This document shows, piece by piece, positions 54,092 to 61,448 of a stretch of DNA of 64,000 nt. How positions within the stretch are numbered: the stretch's first letter is position 1; each line of letters starts with the position of its first letter. Under the pieces are notes generated by a model that had not been told where the DNA came from, did no database searches, and saw nothing but the letters and a program-made list of their open reading frames with translations. A program made the translations under genes and the position numbers. This stretch comes from JAYOEY01 sp038120295 (GTDB lineage: Bacteria > Pseudomonadota > Alphaproteobacteria > MPNO01 > UBA2964): positions 128,366 through 192,365 of the forward strand of contig JAYOLL010000004.1 of NCBI GenBank assembly GCA_038120295.1, written 5' to 3'.

Positions 54092-54707
54092 TCGAAACAC
54101 CGTCTGCGGCGTCCTGCTCGCCGGAGGGCAGGCGCGACGGATGGGCGGCGGCGACAAATGTCTTCAGCTACTGGGCGGGCGGACGCTGCTGGCGCGTCTT
54201 GTCGATACGCTGCGCCCACAGGTCAGTACGGTTGTCATCAACGCCAATGGCGATCCATTACGCCTCTCGGAATACGGGCTGCCGGTGGTGGCCGACACGG
54301 TCGACGGCTTTGCCGGGCCGCTGGCCGGAGTTCTGACAGGGCTCGAATGGGCGCGGGCAAACGCGCCGGACTGCCGATGGGTCGCAACCGCCGCCTGCGA
54401 TGCGCCTTTTGCGCCGGGCGATCTGGTCGAACGCCTGATGGCCGCGGTCGATGATGACGGGGCGGACATGGGCTGCGCGTCGTCCGGCGGGCGCGATCAT
54501 CCCGTCTTCGGCCTGTGGCCCGTGTCGTTGGCGGACGATCTACGCCGTGCACTGGTCGAGGAAGATATTCGCAAGGTCGATGTCTGGACCGGCCGTTACC
54601 GGCTCGCCCGGGCTGTATGGGCGACGGAACCGGTCGATCCGTTTTTTAATATCAACCGGCCGGGGGATCTGGAAGAAGCCGAACGGATCCTGTCTGCGTT
54701 CCCTTGA
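54081..54707 (+). CDS. mobA: molybdenum cofactor guanylyltransferase MobA
   Basis: Adds GMP to the molybdenum cofactor for formate dehydrogenase-type enzymes. Its 208 residues start VCGVLLAGGQARRMGGGDK with the GTP-binding loop, have DTVDGFAGPLAGVL and TAACDAPF, and end FFNINRPGDLEEAE, all typical. It overlaps the GIY-YIG-like gene by 11 bases and is followed 31 bases later by a ModE-like regulator. Confidence 0.95.
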   Translation: MQVDRNTVCGVLLAGGQARRMGGGDKCLQLLGGRTLLARLVDTLRPQVSTVVINANGDPLRLSEYGLPVVADTVDGFAGPLAGVLTGLEWARANAPDCRWVATAACDAPFAPGDLVERLMAAVDDDGADMGCASSGGRDHPVFGLWPVSLADDLRRALVEEDIRKVDVWTGRYRLARAVWATEPVDPFFNINRPGDLEEAERILSAFP

Positions 54708-54738
54708 CCGGCTGCGCGCCCGGTCGTTTGATGGGCGC

Positions 54739-55101
54739 ATGGCGACATCCCGCGAAACCACGCCGCGATTGCGCATCCTGCTCGGCGCCGCGGTCGCGCT
54801 CGGCCCCGGCAAGGCGGACCTGCTGGAAGCCATAGGGCGTACAGGCTCGATTTCGGCTGCGGCGCGCGAAATGAACATGTCCTACCGCCGCGCCTGGACG
54901 CTGGTCGAGGCGATGAACCGGGATTTCAGGGAACCGCTGGTCGAGACCTCCGCCGGTGGTGCGGGCGGAGGCGGCACGCGGATCACCGAAGCAGCCCGCG
55001 ACGTGCTCGACCGCTATCGCGCGATGGAGGAAAAGGCGGCGGATGCGGTCGCCGACGAGATCGCCGATTTCACGGCCCTGCTAAACGGGCCCCCGGGGTG
55101 A
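54739..55101 (+). CDS. ModE-type winged-helix regulator, DNA-binding domain only
   Basis: A 120-residue protein matching the N-terminal DNA-binding half of ModE: LLEAIGRTGSISAAAREM then MSYRRAWTLVEAMN. It lacks the C-terminal molybdate-binding Mop domains. Such short ModE-like proteins exist and may respond to molybdate indirectly. From the ATG at 54739 it follows mobA by 31 bases; it converges on fdsA, the molybdenum enzyme it might control. Confidence 0.87.
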   Translation: MATSRETTPRLRILLGAAVALGPGKADLLEAIGRTGSISAAAREMNMSYRRAWTLVEAMNRDFREPLVETSAGGAGGGGTRITEAARDVLDRYRAMEEKAADAVADEIADFTALLNGPPG

Positions 55102-55121
55102 GTTCTGTCGTTGAACGCGTG

Positions 55122-55212
55122 CTTCGAGACGGTCCTTCGGACCTCCTCAGCATGAGGGGTAAAAAAAGGCCTCATCCTGAGGAGGGGGCGCAGCACCCGT
55201 CTCGAAGGATGC
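55122..55212. repeat. palindromic intergenic repeat (CCTCATCCTGAGGAG type)
   Basis: Left arm GCTTCGAGACGG plus CCTCCTCAGCATGAGG and right arm CCTCATCCTGAGGAGG plus CCGTCTCGAAGGATGC are inverted copies around AT-rich GGTAAAAAAAGG. It is a third REP-like family and lies between convergent stop codons of the regulator and fdsA. Confidence 0.85.
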
Positions 55213-55220
55213 GGTTCCGC

Positions 55221-57992
55221 TTACTCCGCCGCCGCTGCAGGCGCACCCGCCGGTTCTATCTTCGCGGCGCAGAACTTGAATTCGGGAATCTTGCCGAACG
55301 GGTCGAGCTGCGGATTCGTCAGGAAGTTGGCCGGGGCCTCGGCGTAGCAGAACGGGATGAACACCAGGCCGGGCGGCACCGCGCGATCGACGCGGGCCTT
55401 GAGTTCGATCGAACCGCGCCGTGTCGAGACGGTCACCATATCGCCCGCGCGGAGTTCCATGTCGCGTAAATCGCGGTGGTTCATGCAGGCAACTGCTTCA
55501 GGCTCCAGCGTATCCAGTACGGTCGAGCGCCGGGTGATCGCGCCGGTGTGCCAGTGCTCTAGCTGGCGGCCGGTGGTCAGCACCATCGGGTAGTCGTCGT
55601 CGGGCAGTTCGTCCGGCGGGACGATGCTGGCGGCAACCATCTTCGCGTTGCCGGTTTCGGTCGGGAACCCGTCGCCGAACACGATCTCGTTGCCGGGCTG
55701 TCCGGGATCGTCGCAGGGGTAGGTCACCGCGCTTTCGCGCTCCACCCGTTCCCACGAAATATTGTTGAGCGACGGCATCACCTGCGCCATTTCGGCGTAG
55801 ACATCGCCTGGCCCGCCATAGTTCCAGTCGAGCCCCATGCGCCGCGCGAGCTCGGCGATCAGCCACCAGTCCTGGCGCGCTTCGCCGGGGAGCGGGAGGG
55901 CGGCGCGACCCCGCTGGACCTGGCGGTTGGTGTTGGTGACGGTGCCGTCCTTCTCCGGCCAGGCGGAGGCCGGCAGCACCACATCGGCGTATCTGGCGGT
56001 CTCGGTCAGGAAGATGTCCTGCACCACCAGATGATCGAGCGCAGCCAGCGCCTCGCGGGCATGCTGGGCATCCGGGTCCGACATGGCCGGGTTTTCGCCC
56101 ATGATGTACATGCCGTGGATCTGCCCGGCATGGATCGCATCCATGATTTCGACCACCGTCAGCCCGCGTTCGGGGTCAAGCTCGGTTCCCCAGAAATCCT
56201 CGAACTTCGCCTTCACGTCTTCCTTCGTGACGAGCTGGTAATCCGGGTAGAACATCGGGATCAGCCCGGCGTCGGATGCGCCCTGCACGTTGTTCTGGCC
56301 GCGCAGCGGGTGCAGCCCGGTGCCGGGGCGGCCGACCTGTCCAGTCATCAGGGCCAGGTCGATCAGGCAGCGCGCGTTGTCGGTGCCGTGGATATGCTGC
56401 GAAATTCCCATGCCCCAGAAGACGATCGAGGCCTGCGACGTGGCGTAGGTGCGCGCCACCGTGCGAAGCGTCTGAGGATCGATGCCGCAGATCGGCTCCA
56501 TCTTCTCCGGCGTGAAGTCGGCCAGATGCGCCTTGAGCTGTTCGAAGCCTTCCGTGTGCGCCTGGATATACTGCGTGTCGTAAAGCTCTTCCTCGACGAT
56601 CACGTTCATGATCGCGTTGAGCATCGAAACATCCGCCCCCGGCTTGAACTGCAGCATATGGGTCGCGTGCCGCTTCAGCGCCTGGCCGCGCGGGTCCATC
56701 ACGATCAGCGTCTTGCCGTCCTTCGCCGCCTGTTTGAAGAAAGTGGCGGCGACCGGGTGGTTTTCGGTCGGGTTGGCGCCGATCACCACGATGCATTCGG
56801 CGTCCTTAACGGCGGTAAAGGGGGCCGTTACTGCGCCCGAGCCGATGCATTCCATCAGCGCGGCGACCGAGGATGCGTGGCACAGCCGCGTGCAGTGATC
56901 GACATTGTTGGTGCCGAACCCGGTGCGCACCAGTTTCTGGAACAGATACGCTTCTTCATTCGACCCCTTGGCCGAGCCGAACCCGGCCAGCGCGCCGCCG
57001 CCTTTGGCATCGCGGATCGCTTTCAGGCCCGACGCGGCCTTCTCCAGCGCCTCTTCCCAGCTCGCTTCGCGGAAATGGGTCAGCGGGTTTGCGGGATCGA
57101 TGTCTTCTTCGGCAATTTTCGGCGCGTCGTCCCGGCGGATCAGCGGCTTGGTCAGCCGGTGTTGATGGTGAACGTAATCGAACCCGAACCGGCCCTTGAC
57201 GCAGAGCCGCTGTTCGTTGGCCGGTCCATCGCGCCCGGTGACGTAGAGCAGCCTGTCGTCCTTCAGGTGATAGGTGAGTTGGCAGCCGACGCCGCAATAG
57301 GGACAGACGGAATCGACTGACCGGTCTGGTTGTTCCCGGCCCGTCGCGTTCTCGGCGACGACCGTTTTCGGCAGTAACGCGCCGGTCGGGCAGGCCTGGA
57401 CGCATTCGCCGCAGGCGACGCAGGTGCTGGCGCCCATCGGATCGTCGAAATCGAACACGATCTTCGATTCCGCGCCCCGCATCGCCATGCTGATCACGTC
57501 ATTGACCTGCACTTCGCGGCAGGCCCGAACGCAGAGCGTGCAGTTGATGCAGGCATCCAGATTGACCGCCATCGCCGGGTGACTGACATCGGCATCCGGC
57601 GTTTCCTTCGCCGGAAAGCGGCTGTCGGAAACCCCGATCCGGTCGGCCCAGCCGAACAGCTTCGAGTCGGCATCGTGATGGGCGTCGCGCGCCGGCTGGT
57701 CCGCCAGCAGCAGTTCGAACACCATGGCGCGCGCCTTCTTCGCCCGCTCGCTCGCGGTGGTGACGGTCATCCCGTCGGTCGGCTTGCGGATGCAGGAGGC
57801 GGCGAGGACGCGTTCGCCTTCAATCTCGACCATGCAGGCGCGGCAGTTGCCGTCCGGCCGGTAGCCGGGCTCCGGTGCGTAGCAAAGATGCGGGATCTCG
57901 ACGCCTTCGCGCTCCGCCACCTGCCAGATCGTCTCGCCCGGCGCGGCCGTGACCGTGCGCCCGTCGAGGGTGAATGTGATGCTGTCCGCCAT
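55221..57992 (-). CDS. fdsA: NAD-dependent formate dehydrogenase, alpha (catalytic) subunit
   Basis: Molybdopterin enzyme that oxidises formate to CO2. From the ATG at 57992 it is 923 residues. An N-terminal [2Fe-2S] domain has Cys37, Cys50, Cys53 and Cys67; two ferredoxin-type clusters follow (CINCTLCVRAC, CVACGECVQAC), then CPYCGVGC with a downstream CVKG, and the catalytic Cys-His in VDHCTRLCHASS, so Cys not selenocysteine. The C-terminal molydop-binding domain (TTGRQLEHWHTGAITRRS, 18) is intact. Unlike the usual fdsGBA order, its partner fdsGB lies 3.5 kb away; no fdsD follows it. Confidence 0.95.
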   Translation of the reverse strand: MADSITFTLDGRTVTAAPGETIWQVAEREGVEIPHLCYAPEPGYRPDGNCRACMVEIEGERVLAASCIRKPTDGMTVTTASERAKKARAMVFELLLADQPARDAHHDADSKLFGWADRIGVSDSRFPAKETPDADVSHPAMAVNLDACINCTLCVRACREVQVNDVISMAMRGAESKIVFDFDDPMGASTCVACGECVQACPTGALLPKTVVAENATGREQPDRSVDSVCPYCGVGCQLTYHLKDDRLLYVTGRDGPANEQRLCVKGRFGFDYVHHQHRLTKPLIRRDDAPKIAEEDIDPANPLTHFREASWEEALEKAASGLKAIRDAKGGGALAGFGSAKGSNEEAYLFQKLVRTGFGTNNVDHCTRLCHASSVAALMECIGSGAVTAPFTAVKDAECIVVIGANPTENHPVAATFFKQAAKDGKTLIVMDPRGQALKRHATHMLQFKPGADVSMLNAIMNVIVEEELYDTQYIQAHTEGFEQLKAHLADFTPEKMEPICGIDPQTLRTVARTYATSQASIVFWGMGISQHIHGTDNARCLIDLALMTGQVGRPGTGLHPLRGQNNVQGASDAGLIPMFYPDYQLVTKEDVKAKFEDFWGTELDPERGLTVVEIMDAIHAGQIHGMYIMGENPAMSDPDAQHAREALAALDHLVVQDIFLTETARYADVVLPASAWPEKDGTVTNTNRQVQRGRAALPLPGEARQDWWLIAELARRMGLDWNYGGPGDVYAEMAQVMPSLNNISWERVERESAVTYPCDDPGQPGNEIVFGDGFPTETGNAKMVAASIVPPDELPDDDYPMVLTTGRQLEHWHTGAITRRSTVLDTLEPEAVACMNHRDLRDMELRAGDMVTVSTRRGSIELKARVDRAVPPGLVFIPFCYAEAPANFLTNPQLDPFGKIPEFKFCAAKIEPAGAPAAAAE

Positions 57993-58062
57993 AGCCCCGT
58001 ATCCGTAAAATATCGGTATTCGCACAGTCTAACGCATTGCCCCGCCCATCGGCGAGGGAAGA

Positions 58063-58656
58063 TCAACTGGCCTTTCGCGCGACCACACGGTGAATGACCC
58101 GGCCCGAAGACTTGCTGACGATACGTTCGTCCATCAGGATATCCATGCTGGCGAGCGCATCCATGACGGCGGATTTGTCGAACGCCGCGTAGAGCCGTCC
58201 TGATTTGTCGCGCTGGTTTTCACCCTGCGTCATGCGCCAGCTCAGGTAAAGCGTGCCGCCGGGGGCGAGCAGGGCGGCCATGCGGGTTACGGCTGCGCCG
58301 ACTTCATCGGGCGGCAGATGCATGATGACGGTCTCGCACAGGATATTGGCGTAGGCGCCGTCCGACAGCGTTTCGAGCGCGGGGAGAGCGTCCTTCTCGA
58401 ACCGCACGCCTGGATGACGCCGCTTCGCCTCCGCGATCAGCCCGTCAGAGGCGTCGAATCCGACGGTGTCATAGCCGTTTTCGCACAGCCAAGCGGTGTC
58501 GCGCCCGCTGCCGCAGCCGATATCGGCGGTCGGGCCTGTTGTGAAATGCTCACGGAGGATCGCATAGAGATCTTCCGGGGGCGGCTGGTCGTCTTCCCAG
58601 TCGGCGGCGTACTCGGCGGCGGCCTCGTCGTAGAGTCTGATGGTTCGGTCGTCCAC
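58063..58656 (-). CDS. class I SAM-dependent methyltransferase
   Basis: A 197-residue methyltransferase from the GTG at 58656 (AGGGA seven bases upstream). SAM motif I is ADIGCGSGRDTAWL, followed by VGFDASDGLIAEAKRR and ILCETVIMHLPPDEV, as in the Tellurite-resistance/UbiE-like group. Substrate unknown. It is the first gene upstream of fdsA on the same strand, 70 bases away, and is divergent from msrP across ~90 bases. Confidence 0.85.
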   Translation of the reverse strand: MDDRTIRLYDEAAAEYAADWEDDQPPPEDLYAILREHFTTGPTADIGCGSGRDTAWLCENGYDTVGFDASDGLIAEAKRRHPGVRFEKDALPALETLSDGAYANILCETVIMHLPPDEVGAAVTRMAALLAPGGTLYLSWRMTQGENQRDKSGRLYAAFDKSAVMDALASMDILMDERIVSKSSGRVIHRVVARKAS

Positions 58657-59291
58657 GCGGTTTTCCCTGTTGGTGTTGACGAAAACGTTATTGGCACAAA
58701 CCGTGCTATTCGCCAATGTTCGGGCTAGCAGAAGGGAGACCGAGCGATGCCGATCCGCCAGAACCGCGACTGGGAACTCAAGGAGAATCGGATCACGCCC
58801 GAAGGCGTGTTTCGCGACCGGCGGTCGATCCTGAAGGCAATGGGGGTGGGCGGGCTGATCGCGGGGGCCGCGCCGCTGCTGGCCGGGTGCGAGGAAGAAC
58901 CGCCCATCGTGCCGGAGGTGGATCCGACCGCCAGCCTGTATCCCGTGAAGCGGAATACGGCTTTCATGCTGGATCGCGAGATTACGCCCGAGCCGCTCGC
59001 GACCACCTATAATAATTTCTACGAGTTCGGTTCGCACAAGAGCATCTCAAAGGCGGCGCAGGCGCTGCGCTTGCGCCCGTGGGAGGTCCGGATCGACGGG
59101 CTGGTCGAAAAGCCCTTCACCATCGCCATTGACGATCTGCTGAAGAAAATGCCGCTGGAGGAGCGGCTCTACCGGTTCCGCTGTGTCGAGGCGTGGGCGA
59201 TGGCGGTGCCGTGGTCGGGCTTTCCGTTAAAGGCGCTGGTCGATCTGGCGAAGCCGCTGGGTTCGGCCAGATATCTGGCGATGGAAACCTT

Positions 59292-59346
59292 TAACCGGCC
59301 GGATTTCGCCAAGGGGCAGAAATCGGGCTGGTATCCGTGGCCCTAT
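59292..59346 (+). repeat. left copy of 55-bp duplication beside scaffold gap
   Basis: Identical to 59447-59501. Both encode NRPDFAKGQKSGWYPWPY of MsrP, which occurs once in the family, so the copies represent overlapping contig ends rather than a biological repeat. Confidence 0.95.
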
Positions 59347-59446
59347 NNNNNNNNNNNNNNNNNNNNNNNNNNNNNNNNNNNNNNNNNNNNNNNNNNNNNN
59401 NNNNNNNNNNNNNNNNNNNNNNNNNNNNNNNNNNNNNNNNNNNNNN
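59347..59446. other. scaffold gap of 100 N
   Basis: Exactly 100 unknown bases, the conventional size for a gap of unknown length. Because the flanks overlap by 55 identical bases, the real distance is probably negative, so no sequence is missing. Confidence 0.97.
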
Positions 59447-59501
59447 TAACCGGCCGGATTTCGCCAAGGGGCAGAAATCGGGCTGGTATCCGTGGCCCTA
59501 T
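59447..59501 (+). repeat. right copy of 55-bp duplication beside scaffold gap
   Basis: Exact copy of 59292-59346; see that entry. The gene continues in frame after it with REGLSMAEATNDL. Confidence 0.95.
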
Positions 59502-59886
59502 CGCGAAGGGCTGTCGATGGCGGAGGCCACCAACGATCTCGCCTTCATCGCCACCGGGCTCTACGGCAAGCCGATCCCGAAACAGAACGGCGCGCCCTTA
59601 CGGCTCGCCGTGCCGTGGAAATACGGGTTCAAGTCGGCCAAGTCGCTGGTGCGCTTTACCTTCACCGACAAGCGCCCGGTCACGTTCTGGGAAAAGGTGC
59701 AGGGGCAGGAATACGGGTTCTGGGCCAACGTGAACCCCGAGGTGCCGCATCGCCGCTGGAGCTAGGCGACCGAACGGGTGCTCGGCAAAAACGGGCGCGT
59801 CGCGACGCAGCTCTATAACGGCTACGCCGACCAGGTCGCGCATCTCTATGCGGACATGAAGGGCGAAGCGCTTTTTATGTAGGGGC

Positions 59887-60540
59887 CTATCCCATCCCCG
59901 AATGCGCGCCGCCGGTAACCTTGATGTTGGCGGCGATGGAGACCCTGTCGCCCGAGCCGTAGAACGGGTGAACCGAATGCGCCATCCATGACGGGAACAT
60001 GATCAGTTTTCCGGGTTCGGGATCGATCAGCATGCTGCGCGCGAACCCGTACCCGCCGAGCTTTGACGATTGCGCCAGCGTGCGCGGGTCGTGCAGTTCG
60101 AACAGGCCATTGCGTTCCCACCCTTCGTCCGGCTGGCCGCAATCGACGTAATAGACGCAGGACCAGTCGCAGTCCGGATGAATATGGGCGTCGTTATAGG
60201 CGCCGTGACGATTCACGTTGGCCCAGGCCCCCGCGACATACTGGATATCCACCTTTGACAGGTCCGGCTCTTCGGTGGAAAGCGCGGCCATTCGCAGCAT
60301 CGCCATATGGACCGATCGCTTGTAGGCACCGATTTCCGGCGTATCCCAGTCCCACAGAGTGGGCGAGGATTACCAGCCGTCACGATTTGAAATATGCGCG
60401 CCCTCGTCCTTCCCCATTGCATCGAGTACCTGCGCCTTGAGCGGGGGGTTGAGCTGTTCGTGCTCGCCAACCTTGGCGACAAGCACAGGGGTCACGAAGG
60501 CGACCGCAATATTATCGGTGATCGGATATGAGAACTGCAT
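59887..60540 (-). pseudogene. 2OG-Fe(II) oxygenase-like gene with premature stop
   Basis: Read from the ATG at 60540 the frame gives MQFSYPITDNIAVAFVTPVL through HISNRDGW, then TAA at 60370-60372, then SSPTLWDWDT onward in the same frame to the stop at 59887 (217 codons in all). The place of the stop matches a Gln in the GGWQS-type motif of this putative oxygenase family, so CAA to TAA is likely. The iron site is downstream: HIHPDCDW and MFPSWMAHSVHPF, with a later Arg for oxoglutarate. Internal start at 60306 would give 139 residues. It sits 25 bases after the amidohydrolase gene. Confidence 0.75.
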
Positions 60541-60565
60541 GTCGTTTTCCCGGGAAACTGGGTGG

Positions 60566-61444
60566 TCAGACCCTGTCGAAGCCGTACAGATGCGTTGGAT
60601 TATCGCACAGGATCATACGCTGCAAATCCCTGTCCCCGGCCCATTCCATAAGCTGGTCGAGCAGGAACCCGTCATTTGGCATCGGGATCGTAATATTCGG
60701 GTGCGGCCAGTTGGTGCCCCACACCAACCTGTCGGGACGCGCCGCGATCAGCGCTTCCACAAAGGGCCGCATGTCCTCATAAGGCGGGCCGGAATCAGAC
60801 AGGCGGTACCAGGAACAGATCTTGGCCCAGACATGGTCCGTGTCGCGAAGCATGGCGAGAAGCGCCTGAAAGGCGTCTCTATCGACGCCCTGCCCCCCGC
60901 GCGGCCGGCCCAGATGGTCGATCAGGACCGGGACGTTCGCCTTTTCGATCCAGGAAATTAATGGCAGCAATTCGTCGATATTGCGCAGGTGAATTTCGAC
61001 CAGCCAGCCGAGCTCCTTTGCTTTCGCCGTCATCGGCTCGACATGGGCAGGCCTGAGACCGCCCGGCGCCGTTGCGGAAACACGCAGCCCGCAAATGCCG
61101 GTATCCGCCAGGGCGTCGATGTCTTCCATGGGCGTTTCGGGCCGGACGATGCAGATGCCCCTGAACCGTCCCTCCGACCGTGCAATGGCATCGAGCGTGA
61201 CGGCATGGTTCGCGCCATTGGCGCTGCCCTGCACGATTACCGCGCGATCGATGCCGAGCGCATCGAGTACCCGGCAATAGGTCTCGAACCCTAGAGGGTG
61301 CGGCGTGTAGTTGCGCGGATGTGCGAGCGGAAAACGGTCGAACGGGCCGTAGATATGCGCGTGCGTGTCGACAGACCCCGGAGGCGGCGTGATTTCGGGC
61401 TTTTTCGGGTTCGGGTCAGGGGGCTGGCAGGGCGTGTCCGCCAT
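60566..61444 (-). CDS. amidohydrolase_2 family hydrolase (LigI-like)
   Basis: A 292-residue TIM-barrel hydrolase of the group that includes 2-pyrone-4,6-dicarboxylate lactonase LigI. HxH is at His28-His30 (VDTHAHIYGP) and a third His at 177 (LIDHLGRP). At the catalytic position the motif reads WGTNWPHPN, with Asn245 where LigI-type enzymes have Asp. Substrate unknown, perhaps a lactone. It lies 4 bases after fdsGB and 25 before the oxygenase, so it is co-transcribed with formate dehydrogenase. Confidence 0.85.
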   Translation of the reverse strand: MADTPCQPPDPNPKKPEITPPPGSVDTHAHIYGPFDRFPLAHPRNYTPHPLGFETYCRVLDALGIDRAVIVQGSANGANHAVTLDAIARSEGRFRGICIVRPETPMEDIDALADTGICGLRVSATAPGGLRPAHVEPMTAKAKELGWLVEIHLRNIDELLPLISWIEKANVPVLIDHLGRPRGGQGVDRDAFQALLAMLRDTDHVWAKICSWYRLSDSGPPYEDMRPFVEALIAARPDRLVWGTNWPHPNITIPMPNDGFLLDQLMEWAGDRDLQRMILCDNPTHLYGFDRV

Positions 61445-61448
61445 ATGC

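Larger units (their letters stand above)
58747..59882 (+). pseudogene. msrP: MsrP (YedY) methionine sulfoxide reductase catalytic subunit, interrupted
   Basis: Periplasmic molybdenum enzyme that repairs oxidised methionine. The N terminus has the twin-arginine motif RRSILK and a hydrophobic h-region, and RFRCVEAWAMAVPWSGFPL supplies the Mo-binding Cys. A 100-N gap splits the gene, but the 55 bases before and after it are identical, and joining them in frame restores the family sequence (WYPWPY then REGLSM). An in-frame TAG at 59763-59765 falls where HPRWSQATER-type sequence has Gln; reading past it gives another 38 residues ending at TAG 59880-59882. Either a recent nonsense mutation or a draft error. 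The heme partner msrQ is not seen. Confidence 0.85.

Noticed and set aside
59292..59501. A real tandem duplication inside msrP
   Set aside because: The copies flank exactly 100 N and one copy fits the protein family; overlapping contig ends explain it better.
59763..60372. Stop-codon readthrough or an altered genetic code
   Set aside because: TAG and TAA both end many intact genes in this window at the expected lengths, so a genome-wide reassignment is excluded; only local mutation or error remains.
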